This document shows, in pieces, positions 30,520 through 38,477 of a stretch of DNA of 64,000 nucleotides. The DNA comes from an uncultured Pelagibacteraceae bacterium (GTDB lineage Bacteria; Pseudomonadota; Alphaproteobacteria; Pelagibacterales; Pelagibacteraceae): positions 1 to 64,000 of the forward strand of contig CACKFY010000004.1 of assembly GCA_902599495.1 (NCBI GenBank). Direction: 5' to 3'. Numbering within the stretch: the stretch's first letter is position 1; every line of letters starts with the position of its first letter. Both the position numbers and the translations under genes were made by a program. Under the pieces are notes generated by a model. The model saw nothing but the letters and a program-made list of their open reading frames with translations, did no database searches and had not been told where the DNA came from.

Positions 30520-31136
30520 TTTTTGGAAAACAAAAGCGAATTTATCTTATTTCCTTTTTTTTCTGCTTTCAGATAGAACTTAGTTTTAATTGTAACTATT
30601 TTATTAATTTTTTTTACCTTAATATTTGAAAATTTTTTTATAATAGTCTTAACATTCATGAAATAATCTAAATTGTCTGTGCTAAAAAAAACTTTTCCTT
30701 TTTTTTTTAAAATCGCAAAGATTGTCTTTAAAAACTCTTCATTTATAATACGTCTTTTCTTATGTCTTTTTTTGGGCCATGGGTCAGGAAATAAAACATA
30801 TATTATATCAAAACGAAGTTTGTTAAATTTATTGATAAATTTTTGAAACACATAGGGATAAAGATAAATGTTTTGTATATTGTTATTAATACAATAATCT
30901 GAAACATTTACCATTCCATTCTTAAAAGGATCTACACCAATTATATTTTTTTTTATATTTTTTTTGGATAAATAAATAAGGTTTTCACCCATTCCAATAC
31001 CAATTTCTAGAATCAATTTTTTCTTTGAATTTAATCTGTTTATATTCTTTGTTTTTAAATATTTTTTAAAGCTACTTTCTTTAATTATGGAAATCTTTCT
31101 TGATTTAACTCTTCCAAAATAAAGTTTTTTTTTCAT
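30516..31136 (-). CDS. trmB: tRNA (guanine-N7-)-methyltransferase
   Basis: TrmB puts m7G at position 46 of tRNA variable loops using SAM. The 206 residues carry the SAM-binding LILEIGIGMGENLIYLS, then IIGVDPFKNGMVN, and the family signature VLFPDPWPKKRHKKRRI. It begins five bases after a tRNA-Arg gene on the same strand, so tRNA and modifying enzyme are likely cotranscribed. The protein is very rich in Lys and Ile, as usual for this genome. Confidence 0.95.
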   Translation of the reverse strand: MKKKLYFGRVKSRKISIIKESSFKKYLKTKNINRLNSKKKLILEIGIGMGENLIYLSKKNIKKNIIGVDPFKNGMVNVSDYCINNNIQNIYLYPYVFQKFINKFNKLRFDIIYVLFPDPWPKKRHKKRRIINEEFLKTIFAILKKKGKVFFSTDNLDYFMNVKTIIKKFSNIKVKKINKIVTIKTKFYLKAEKKGNKINSLLFSKN

Positions 31137-31141
31137 TAATG

Positions 31142-31218
31142 TGGCGCGCCCTGAAGGATTCGAACCTACGACCCTCGGTTTAGAAAACCGATGCTCTATC
31201 CAACTGAGCTAAGGGCGC
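31142..31218 (-). tRNA. tRNA-Arg (TCT)
   Basis: Cloverleaf by hand: acceptor GCGCCCT/AGGGCGC, D stem GCTC/GAGC, anticodon stem-loop TCGGT-TTTCTAA-ACCGA with TCT, variable loop GGGTC, T arm GTAGG-TTCGAAT-CCTTC, discriminator G, encoded CCA; 77 nt. The second T-stem pair is a T-T mismatch. The gene lies one base after the stop of the DmdA/GcvT-like gene and five before trmB. Confidence 0.96.
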
Positions 31219-31219
31219 T

Positions 31220-32629
31220 CTAAGAGACTTCTCTAGTATTAGCATTAAATGACTGGGTAAATGGAATTTTAACTACAACAGCATCTACTGCCTTACTTGA
31301 GTATTTCTTTGGTAAGTGCACCTTATATTTTTTACCTAAATTACCTATCGGAAAACCTGTTGCACTTAAATGTCCTTCATAAGGAACATATCCCATAGCT
31401 ATATTTTTTCCCTTCTCTGGATGGTACCACGGAGAAGTAATATAACCAACTGGTTTACCTCCATCGCTATTAGAGATTAGATAAAAATCATTAGCATAAT
31501 CGTCTATAGGTTTGCCTCCAAGTTCTAAACCAACCAATTGTAACTTATAGGGTTTATCACCGTTTCTTAATTGATCTCTCATTTTTTCTAAAGCTTCTTT
31601 ACCAATATAATCTGTTTTCTTTTCCCATACACCTTTTCCAGATAAAGAAACTTGATAACCTAAATTACATTGAAATGGATTAGTTTCATGATCTAAATCT
31701 TGTCCCCATGAAAGAATTCCAGCTTGAATTCGTCTGTGATGAGCTGGCGCAATAACCATAAGTTTATGTTTTTTTCCTGCTTTTAAGACTGCATTCCACA
31801 TGTCTTCAGCGTATAAAGTAGCATTTCTTAAATATATTTCATAACCTGCTTCTCCAGAAAAACCTGATTGTGATATAACGCAACTACGACCACCTATATT
31901 TGCTTCTGCTAAACCATAGAAAGGCATATTATCGAAATCAACTTGATCACCTGCTAAATCTTTCATTAGAGCTTTCGATTTTGGACCTTGAATTTGAACT
32001 GGACATGCATCTATTTCATCTATTTCAACATTAAATCTTTTATCTGCGTTTACTCCCTGTAAATAAAGACCTATGTCTGAGTCTGATAAGCTAAACCAGA
32101 ATTCATCATCAGCCACTCTTAACAAAACAGGATCATTTAAAACCCCACCTTTGTAATTACATAAAATTACATAACGACCTCTCATTGTTGAGATTTTTGT
32201 AGCATCTCTGGTGATTACATAATCAACAAATTTTTCTGCATCTGGTCCTTTTACTCTTATTTGTCTTTCAACAGCAACGTTCCACATTGTTACATGGTTT
32301 TTTATTGCTGCATACTCAACCATTGCTCCACCTTTTTCAGGTCTTACATAACCCCTAGGATGATAAATTCTATTGTATACAGTAGCTCTCCAGCAACCTG
32401 CTTTCATCGACAAGTGCCAATAAGGAGATTTTCTTACTCTTGTAGAGATTAACATCTCAACTTTAGTTGGTCCGCTTTGTCTGAGATTGTATGGAACTTG
32501 TCTATCTGACTGATCGACTGATGTTTCATGTCGGACTTTGTCATAATTAACTTTTTCTGGTTTTAAAGATATTAACTTAAATTTTTTCTTTGGTTTATTT
32601 TTTTTTACTTTTTTATTTTTCTTTGGCAT
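31220..32629 (-). CDS. DmdA/GcvT-family tetrahydrofolate-dependent methyltransferase
   Basis: A GcvT-fold enzyme expected to move a methyl or methylene group from a substrate to tetrahydrofolate. The core from about residue 60 resembles DMSP demethylase DmdA: YNRIYHPRGYV, WNVAVERQIRVKGPDAEKF, GGVLNDPVLLRVADDEFWFS, CPVQIQGPKSKALM and a C-terminal GYITSPWYHPEKGKNIAMGY. The 469 residues exceed DmdA and GcvT (about 370); the extra N-terminal 58 residues begin with a run very rich in lysine. An alternative start at Met59 lacks a good ribosome-binding site. Its start overlaps the MetF-like gene by 17 bases. The substrate may be DMSP, a methylamine or another methylated compound; I cannot choose. 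Confidence 0.8.
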   Translation of the reverse strand: MPKKNKKVKKNKPKKKFKLISLKPEKVNYDKVRHETSVDQSDRQVPYNLRQSGPTKVEMLISTRVRKSPYWHLSMKAGCWRATVYNRIYHPRGYVRPEKGGAMVEYAAIKNHVTMWNVAVERQIRVKGPDAEKFVDYVITRDATKISTMRGRYVILCNYKGGVLNDPVLLRVADDEFWFSLSDSDIGLYLQGVNADKRFNVEIDEIDACPVQIQGPKSKALMKDLAGDQVDFDNMPFYGLAEANIGGRSCVISQSGFSGEAGYEIYLRNATLYAEDMWNAVLKAGKKHKLMVIAPAHHRRIQAGILSWGQDLDHETNPFQCNLGYQVSLSGKGVWEKKTDYIGKEALEKMRDQLRNGDKPYKLQLVGLELGGKPIDDYANDFYLISNSDGGKPVGYITSPWYHPEKGKNIAMGYVPYEGHLSATGFPIGNLGKKYKVHLPKKYSSKAVDAVVVKIPFTQSFNANTREVS

Positions 32630-33350
32630 AATTATTAGCTACCAACCATTTGTTTGTTTCCTTGAGACCGCCAAAAGTATAAATATGAAAGTGTTTTGTA
32701 ACTTTCTTTAAGCTATTTATCAATTCGCTAGGGTCTCTAGGCTTCAATAAATCTAAAGCTTTACTCGTATTAGATTTAAGAAAATTTATAGAATTTTTTG
32801 CCCCAACAATACTCGCAAACTTTAATAAGCTGCTTATTTTTAAGGGACCAGTAATTCCAACATGAACTGGAAGAGTTTGTTTTGAAATAAAATTAGCTAT
32901 TACTATTGGATCCAAGAGCCACTGCGTTACTATATAATCTGCGAGAGGAGTTTTTTCTTTCATAGCTTTTTCTAATTCTGAGTCGGATATATCAGGGGAA
33001 CCCTCAGGGTGTCCAGCAATTCCTATCTTCATCCCTTGAAATAATCCCGTCTCAAGTAATTGCAACGAGCAGTGGTATTCCCCTACAGGTTCTCTCCCTC
33101 CACCAATTACTAAAGCTTGATTTACGCCTGAATCTTTACACATTTTTACATAGTCCTTTAACTCATTTAAATCCTTTACAGATCTCGCAGGGAAATGTGG
33201 TATTGGATTGTACCCAGAACGAACTAGCTCATCAGCTTTACGAGCTACTTCTCGATAGTCGGTTCCCGGAAGCATCGTTACATAAACATCTTTTAATCCA
33301 GGTAAGACTGATAAGTCAGTTTTTGATGTAATTTCTAATGAAAATTTCAT
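32613..33350 (-). CDS. Methylenetetrahydrofolate reductase-like (MetF-like) protein
   Basis: A TIM-barrel flavoprotein of the MetF family, probably interconverting methyl- and methylene-tetrahydrofolate. Visible features are EITSKTDLSVLPGLKDVYVT, GYNPIPHFPARSVKDLNEL, ALVIGGGREPVGEYHCSLQLL, IGIAGHPEGSPDISDSELE and DYIVTQWLLDP. At 245 residues it is shorter than MetF (about 290), and I cannot assign the cofactor contacts by eye. Its 17-base overlap with the DmdA/GcvT-like gene implies joint function: the methyl group passed to folate would be oxidised here rather than used for methionine synthesis. Direction of reaction is inference. Confidence 0.8.
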   Translation of the reverse strand: MKFSLEITSKTDLSVLPGLKDVYVTMLPGTDYREVARKADELVRSGYNPIPHFPARSVKDLNELKDYVKMCKDSGVNQALVIGGGREPVGEYHCSLQLLETGLFQGMKIGIAGHPEGSPDISDSELEKAMKEKTPLADYIVTQWLLDPIVIANFISKQTLPVHVGITGPLKISSLLKFASIVGAKNSINFLKSNTSKALDLLKPRDPSELINSLKKVTKHFHIYTFGGLKETNKWLVANNYAKEK

Positions 33351-33362
33351 TGCCCTATTTAA

Positions 33363-34433
33363 TTAAAAACATACTAAATGGTCAATAAAAATGGGAGTTT
33401 TAATACCAAACTTTTCAGATTTTTCATGTTGGTGAATATGATGGGAATGTACGAAAACCGGTATATGTTCACCTTTTTGCGTCTTTAACGTGTAAATAAA
33501 ATTAGTTCCTCTAAACTTTCTATCAACTACCTCTAATTTTAATTTACTTTGATCGTCATGTATTAAATCTTCTGGTTGCAATAGAAGTTTAACACTTTTT
33601 CCTTTGGGGTAATTTTTTAGTAATTTCCCTCTTATTTCACCTAACTCATTATGCTGTAAACTATGTACAGCGCAATCATTGGTTAATACTTTTACATCTA
33701 CAAAAACTCCTTTATTTAAAAATTTTGCAACTTCTAAAGAATTTGGTTCATGATGAACATTGTAAGGAACATCATATTGTTTAAGCTCTTGATTTAGAAT
33801 TATTCCGCAGCGATCTGCCAAAGAAAATGCTTCGTAGGAATCGTGAGTAACAATTATTGTTGTTAAATTAATTTTTTTTAATAGTTTTTTTACTGAATAT
33901 TGTATTTCTTCCTTCAAATTTTGATCAATATTTGAAAAAGGTTCATCCAATAATAATAAATCCGGTTTAGACATTAATGATCTTGCTAAAGATACTCGTT
34001 GAGCTTCGCCAGCACTTATTTGGTGGGGAAATTTTTCTAAAATTGGTTCAATATGAAGTAATTTAATTATGTCGTCTGTTTCATATGAAAAGCCATTACC
34101 ATTAGATCTTTTTTTTCCGAAATTTATATTGTCAATTACTTTATAATTTGGAAATAAAGAATTGTCTTGAAATGATAAAGCTATATTTCTCTTCTCTGGT
34201 TCTACATGAACATCTTCTGAGGATATTAATTTATCTTTTAAAAAAATCTCTCCGGTACTTAGTTTTTGCAATCCAGCAATAGTTCTTAATATTGTTGTTT
34301 TACCAACACCAGAAGGACCTAATAAAGAAACAATTTCACCTTTTTTTTCTATTTTAAGGTTTACATTGTTAACTTTATTTTTTTCACTCGCAATAAAATT
34401 ACCATCTTTAATTTCAAAAAATCGATTTGACAT
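33363..34433 (-). CDS. fbpC: Ferric iron ABC transporter, ATP-binding protein
   Basis: ATPase of the iron importer encoded upstream. The 356 residues have Walker A LLGPSGVGKTTILRT, Q-loop NIALSFQDNSLFP, Walker B LLLLDEPFSNIDQN and switch His in IVTHDSYEAFSLA, followed by a C-terminal beta domain (TOBE-like, FRGTNFIYTLKTQKGE). The ABC signature is unusual, ISAGEAQRVSLARSL in place of LSGGQ. It starts 13 bases after the permease stop. The last codons run into a gap of 12 bases before the MetF-like gene, so the next transcription unit may be continuous. Confidence 0.9.
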   Translation of the reverse strand: MSNRFFEIKDGNFIASEKNKVNNVNLKIEKKGEIVSLLGPSGVGKTTILRTIAGLQKLSTGEIFLKDKLISSEDVHVEPEKRNIALSFQDNSLFPNYKVIDNINFGKKRSNGNGFSYETDDIIKLLHIEPILEKFPHQISAGEAQRVSLARSLMSKPDLLLLDEPFSNIDQNLKEEIQYSVKKLLKKINLTTIIVTHDSYEAFSLADRCGIILNQELKQYDVPYNVHHEPNSLEVAKFLNKGVFVDVKVLTNDCAVHSLQHNELGEIRGKLLKNYPKGKSVKLLLQPEDLIHDDQSKLKLEVVDRKFRGTNFIYTLKTQKGEHIPVFVHSHHIHQHEKSEKFGIKTPIFIDHLVCF

Positions 34434-34446
34434 TTTTTTGATTATA

Positions 34447-36063
34447 TTAGTTTTTTTGTGAAAGTATATATTTTGAAGAAAATATTATGAGGATAGTTGC
34501 CCAACTTATAAGAAATAAAGAAGGTAATGCCGCAGCCTCTAATAAATCCTGAGAGGCATAGACATATGCTTGTGTAGCAAAAGTCTCAAAATTGAAAGGT
34601 CTTAATATCATAGTAATTGGTAACTCTTTTATAATTTCTAAAGATATGAGCACAACTATTAAAATTATATTGTTTTTTAAATACGGAACATGAATGCTAG
34701 AAAAAGTTTTAATTTTTGAATACCCAAGTAAATACGCGCTTTCATCTATTGAATTATTTATTTTCTCATAACTAGATTTAATTCCATTAAAAGAAAGGGA
34801 AAAAAATCTTATAAAGTATGCTAAAATTAAACCGAATATAGATCCTATAAATATTTTTTTTGTACTTCCTAAATTTGTACTTTCACTTAAAAATTCACTA
34901 AGATTGCTAAATAAAGTTATAAAGGCTACGGCTAAAATCACTCCCGGAATTGCATACCCTGAAATTGAGAAATTGGTTAAATAATTTAAAATTTTGCTTT
35001 TGGATATCCTGCTTCCATAATTGATAAATAATGAAATAAATACTAATACTATACTAGCAAGACCTACCAAATACATTGTATTTAAATTTATTTTCAAAAT
35101 ATTAATGTCTTGGATATATTTTGGAAACTTCAAAGTCCAATAGATCATCTGTGAAACTGGAAAAATAAAACTTATAAAAAATACTAAAAAGCAAAAAGAA
35201 AAAGCTAGTAAAGATTTTTTCCCACTAAGTTTAATCTTATTAATTGGTTTAAAGCCTCTTCCTGGTTGGTGATACCTTGCCTCTTTTCTTGAATAAATTT
35301 CTATGGATAAAAGAATTAAAATAAATAATAATAATATGAAAGAAATTTGATTGGCTGTATTTAGATCATCAAACGACAGCCAAGAGTTATAAATTCCCGT
35401 AGTTAATGTTGAAACACTAAAAATTGATACTGTTCCAAAATCAGACAAACATTCCATGGCAACTAATGCTAAACCGGCAATAATTGCTGGTCTGGCTGAA
35501 GGTAAAATAATCTTAAATAGAGTTTCTTTCTCAGATAAACCTAAATTTTGTCCCACCTCTATATAATTGTTTGATTGAAAGAAAAATGATGATCTTGTTA
35601 ATACGTATACATAAGGGAACAAAGAAAAACTAATAGCTATAATTGATCCTAATATTCCATCTAATTTAGGTATATGTGGGTTATAATTATATTCACCAAA
35701 TATATTCGTGAGTATTGTATAAGCAGTTCCAAAATTTTCAAAAAAAGCGATTATTGAAAAAGCAAATATATAGCCTGGTATTGCAAACGCTAAAATTAAA
35801 GCCCAACTAAAAAAATTACATAATGGAAATTCATAAAATGATATAAAATAAGCTGAAATAACACCTAATAAAAGAGTTATAAGCAAAACAGAAATTAAAA
35901 TTGTTAAAGAATTATTTATATATTCAAAAAGAAATGTGTTTTTTAATACAGTAAAATAATTACTTGTTTCAGAAAAAAAACTAAAAAATACAGTGATAAT
36001 TGGCATTGCAACTATTAATGCAATAGCTAATGAGCTGAAAAACCAGAAGTTATATTTAGTCAT
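34447..36063 (-). CDS. fbpB: Ferric iron ABC transporter, permease
   Basis: A 538-residue fused permease with about 12 membrane spans, typical of FbpB/SfuB/FutB. Each half has an EAA-type loop: SNNYIEVGQNLGLSEKETLF in the first and KINNSIDESAYLLGYSKIKT in the second. Its start codon lies directly against the stop of a 54-residue Cys-motif protein upstream. Together with the binding protein and ATPase it forms a ferric-iron importer preceded by a Fur-type box. Confidence 0.92.
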   Translation of the reverse strand: MTKYNFWFFSSLAIALIVAMPIITVFFSFFSETSNYFTVLKNTFLFEYINNSLTILISVLLITLLLGVISAYFISFYEFPLCNFFSWALILAFAIPGYIFAFSIIAFFENFGTAYTILTNIFGEYNYNPHIPKLDGILGSIIAISFSLFPYVYVLTRSSFFFQSNNYIEVGQNLGLSEKETLFKIILPSARPAIIAGLALVAMECLSDFGTVSIFSVSTLTTGIYNSWLSFDDLNTANQISFILLLFILILLSIEIYSRKEARYHQPGRGFKPINKIKLSGKKSLLAFSFCFLVFFISFIFPVSQMIYWTLKFPKYIQDINILKINLNTMYLVGLASIVLVFISLFINYGSRISKSKILNYLTNFSISGYAIPGVILAVAFITLFSNLSEFLSESTNLGSTKKIFIGSIFGLILAYFIRFFSLSFNGIKSSYEKINNSIDESAYLLGYSKIKTFSSIHVPYLKNNIILIVVLISLEIIKELPITMILRPFNFETFATQAYVYASQDLLEAAALPSLFLISWATILIIFSSKYILSQKN

Positions 36064-36228
36064 TTATTTTTTTGAATTAATCTTATTTTTAAGTGGAAAG
36101 AATATTTGTTTTGCCTCTTCGAAACTTAATTTTTTTGGGTCTCTATTTTCAAGTTGATTTTGCATACTCTTAGCATCATCATTACAGGTTTTGCAGCCCT
36201 TTTTACAAGTATTTAATTTATTTTTCAT
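36064..36228 (-). CDS. 54-residue protein with a CxxxCxxC motif in the iron-import operon
   Basis: Not recognised. Translating the minus strand from ATG 36228 to the TAA at 36064-36066 gives 54 residues with no signal peptide or membrane span. It begins MKNKLNTCKKGCKTCNDDAK, with cysteines at 8, 12 and 15, and continues with a charged helical tail (LSFEEAKQIFFPLKNK). It lies between the iron-binding protein gene and the permease, its stop touching the permease start, so it is probably translated as part of the operon. The cysteine cluster could bind iron or zinc or an Fe-S centre; this is inference. Confidence 0.65.
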   Translation of the reverse strand: MKNKLNTCKKGCKTCNDDAKSMQNQLENRDPKKLSFEEAKQIFFPLKNKINSKK

Positions 36229-36236
36229 TATTTAAT

Positions 36237-36263
36237 ATTCATGGCACTTTTAATGCCATGAAT
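36237..36263 (-). terminator. Stem-loop after the ferric-iron binding protein gene
   Basis: Perfect 10-bp inverted repeat ATTCATGGCA / TGCCATGAAT with a 7-base loop, starting 14 bases past the fbpA stop. Only a weak T run follows on the minus strand, so it may protect the 3' end or attenuate rather than end transcription. The small Cys-motif gene and the permease follow it. Confidence 0.65.
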
Positions 36264-36276
36264 TATTTATTAACAA

Positions 36277-37287
36277 CTATTTCCAACCAGCTGTTGTCAT
36301 TACTTCTAATGCATCAGCTTGTCTTTTTCCGTAATTAACGACTTTAGTTTTAAGATCTTGTTTAAAATCTAAACCCATATTAACTACTAATGGATGAGGT
36401 GAAACACCTGCTATCATTGGATATTCAAAAGTATTGTTAACAATATGCTCTTGCGCTTCTTGACTTAGTAAGAACTCTACAAGCTTAATTGCATTAGCTT
36501 TGTTAGGGGCTCCTTTTACTAAACCTGCACCACTGATATTCATATGTGTTCCTCTACCATCCTGATTAGGGAAGAAAGGTTTTACTTTTTTTGCTGCAGC
36601 TTGTTGCTCAGCACCTTTTTTACCTGATAACATAAGAGCTAAGTAGTATGTATTAGCTACTGCAATATCAGCTTCTCCTGCTGCTACAGCTAGTATTTGT
36701 GCTCTGTCATTACCTTTTGGAGATCTAGCCATATTCGAAACCATTCCTTTTGACCACTCTGCTACTTTACCTTTTCCATTATTTTTAATTAATGAAGCAA
36801 CCAGTGATTGGTTATAAATATTGTTAGAAGCTCTTATAACTAATCTGCCTTTCCATTTAGGATCAGCTAAACTTTCATAAGTCAGACCTCTTAACTCTGC
36901 ACCTGTAACTCTCTCTGGAGCAAAATAAACTATTCTTGCTCTTTTAGCTATTCCAACCCATTTAGAAGTTCTGAAATTACTCGGAACTGCTGACTTTATT
37001 GCGTTACTTGTTAAGCCTCCTTGTAAGTTAGCTGCAAATGCGCCAAGTCTACCTGCATCAGCTGTTATATATAAGTCTGCTGTGCCGCCCTCTGCGATTA
37101 TTCTTTTCTCTAATGCGCCTGATTTTCCAGATACAACATTTACTTTTATTCCTGTTTTAGCTGTAAATTTTTCATACAATTGAACATCTGAATCATAATG
37201 TCTTGCACTGAATATATTTACTTCGTTAGCTAAAAGATTTCCAAAAACAAAAAATAATGCTGAAACTGCTAATATTATTTTTCTCAT
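36277..37287 (-). CDS. fbpA: Ferric iron ABC transporter, periplasmic binding protein
   Basis: Periplasmic ferric-iron receptor (FbpA/FutA/IdiA family). The 336 residues have a signal peptide (MRKIILAVSALFFVFGNLLA), then NIFSARHYDSDVQLYEKF as in FutA-type proteins (His30, Tyr31), and the characteristic adjacent tyrosines in VANTYYLALM (Tyr214, Tyr215) that hold Fe(III). The upstream region holds a near-consensus Fur box about 50 bases before the start. The gene is followed by a stem-loop, a small Cys-motif gene, the permease and the ATPase. Confidence 0.94.
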   Translation of the reverse strand: MRKIILAVSALFFVFGNLLANEVNIFSARHYDSDVQLYEKFTAKTGIKVNVVSGKSGALEKRIIAEGGTADLYITADAGRLGAFAANLQGGLTSNAIKSAVPSNFRTSKWVGIAKRARIVYFAPERVTGAELRGLTYESLADPKWKGRLVIRASNNIYNQSLVASLIKNNGKGKVAEWSKGMVSNMARSPKGNDRAQILAVAAGEADIAVANTYYLALMLSGKKGAEQQAAAKKVKPFFPNQDGRGTHMNISGAGLVKGAPNKANAIKLVEFLLSQEAQEHIVNNTFEYPMIAGVSPHPLVVNMGLDFKQDLKTKVVNYGKRQADALEVMTTAGWK

Positions 37288-37334
37288 TTATCTCCCTCGT
37301 TAGTTTTGCGAATGGTTCTCAATTATCTGAGAAT

Positions 37335-37353
37335 GAGAATAATTATCATTATC
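37335..37353 (-). promoter_or_regulatory. Fur-type iron box upstream of fbpA
   Basis: The minus strand reads GATAATGATAATTATTCTC, which agrees with the classic Fur box GATAATGATAATCATTATC at 17 of 19 positions (counted by eye). It lies 48-66 bases before the fbpA start. Iron-responsive repression is inferred; the regulator gene is not in this window, and Alphaproteobacteria may use other iron regulators. Confidence 0.75.
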
Positions 37354-37392
37354 AATAATGTCGCACCTTCTACGGGAAAATGATTTAATTAA

Positions 37393-37551
37393 TTATTTTT
37401 TGATTAAAGTTTTCTTCTTGAACAGATAGTAGAAGTCTGACTGAAGGTTATTTTTAGGCTTGAGTAAACTAGTTTTTAGCTTACCGTACTTTAGCTCTTT
37501 GGCATTTTTTATTCTTGAAGCTAAGATTCTCATATGGATAGAATCTATCAT
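37393..37551 (-). CDS. Possible 52-residue basic protein upstream of fbpA
   Basis: In the 344-base gap between fbpA and the BASS transporter gene, the minus strand has an open frame from ATG 37551 to TAA 37393-37395 (MIDSIHMRILASRIKNAKEL... ending FKKKTLIKK). It is strongly basic and has no signal peptide or membrane span. No ribosome-binding site is visible and I do not recognise it. It may be a real small gene or a chance frame. The rest of the gap holds the Fur box and, at the other end, a Zur-type palindrome. Confidence 0.3.
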   Translation of the reverse strand: MIDSIHMRILASRIKNAKELKYGKLKTSLLKPKNNLQSDFYYLFKKKTLIKK

Positions 37552-37604
37552 AAGTTGAGCTAAGCACAACCAAAGATTGTTTCATTTTGGGCCCTTTTTA
37601 TATA

Positions 37605-37619
37605 TGTTATATTATAACG
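37605..37619. promoter_or_regulatory. Zur-type palindrome upstream of the BASS transporter gene
   Basis: GTTATATTATAAC (37606-37618) is a perfect 13-base palindrome identical to the core of both operators between znuC and znuA in this window. It resembles the known enterobacterial Zur core GTTATAATATAAC. It ends 13 bases before the GTG start of the BASS gene, where it could block transcription directly. Confidence 0.65.
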
Positions 37620-37631
37620 TCAGAGGAATAA

Positions 37632-38477
37632 GTGGAAATTGCAAAAAGTATAGCGCCGATATGTTTAGCAATAATTATGTTCGGTCTTGGACTAGGTTTA
37701 ACAGCTCAAGATTTTTTAAGGGTAGTAAAAAATCCTAAAGATTTTCTTATAGGCTTTTTATCACAAGTTATTCTTCTTCCTATAGTAGCTATTATCTTAA
37801 TAAGTTTAATTTCGTTACCTGTAGAAATTGCTATGGGTGTTATGGTTATTGCGGCGGCACCAGGTGGAGTAACTTCAAACATATTAACTAAATTTGCTGA
37901 TGGAGATGTTGCTTTATCAGTAACATTAACTGCTGTTGTAAGCTTACTAAGTATAATTATTGTCCCTTTGATAGTGTTTAATTCAGCTAATTATTTAGGT
38001 ATTGAAATAGTTAAAGAAATTTCAATGCTAAATATTGCGCTTAAAATGTTTTTTGTAGTAACCGTGCCAGTGCTTTTTGGAATGATTGTTAGAAGTTTAA
38101 TGACTGATTTTATAATATCTAAAACTTTATTAGTTCAAAGGCTATCAGTAATATTATTTTTAATTGTTTTTATATCTATTTGGGTTGAGGAATGGGACAG
38201 AATAATTAGTTTTATTACAAGAGCAGGTTTAATAGCTTTTATCCTTAACATTACAATGATTTTTGCCGGTTATTACATTGCTAAATTTTTGGCATCAGGA
38301 ATTGCTCAGAGAAAGTGTATTTCTCTTGAATGCGGTTTACAAAATGGAACGTTAGCTGTGTTTGTAGCAACTCAATTATTTGATGATATTGTGTTTATGG
38401 TTCCTACAGCTGCATATGCATTAATTATGTTTGTAACATCGATTGTTTTTGTTTTGGTTGTAAGAAAAATTAACTAA
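37632..38477 (+). CDS. BASS-family (bile acid:sodium symporter-like) transporter
   Basis: A 281-residue inner-membrane transporter of the BASS/COG0385 superfamily, with eight to ten membrane spans. Family features include FGLGLGLTAQDFLRVVKNPK near the N terminus, the conserved AAPGGVTSNILTKFADGDVA (about 75-95), and CGLQNGTLAVFVATQLF in the C-terminal half. Known members carry bile acids, pantoate, pyruvate or other organic anions with sodium; the substrate here is unknown. The GTG start is supported by AGAGGA about five bases upstream. An exact copy of the znu operator core lies in its promoter, suggesting zinc control. It overlaps the HD gene tail to tail by four bases. Confidence 0.85.
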   Translation: MEIAKSIAPICLAIIMFGLGLGLTAQDFLRVVKNPKDFLIGFLSQVILLPIVAIILISLISLPVEIAMGVMVIAAAPGGVTSNILTKFADGDVALSVTLTAVVSLLSIIIVPLIVFNSANYLGIEIVKEISMLNIALKMFFVVTVPVLFGMIVRSLMTDFIISKTLLVQRLSVILFLIVFISIWVEEWDRIISFITRAGLIAFILNITMIFAGYYIAKFLASGIAQRKCISLECGLQNGTLAVFVATQLFDDIVFMVPTAAYALIMFVTSIVFVLVVRKIN

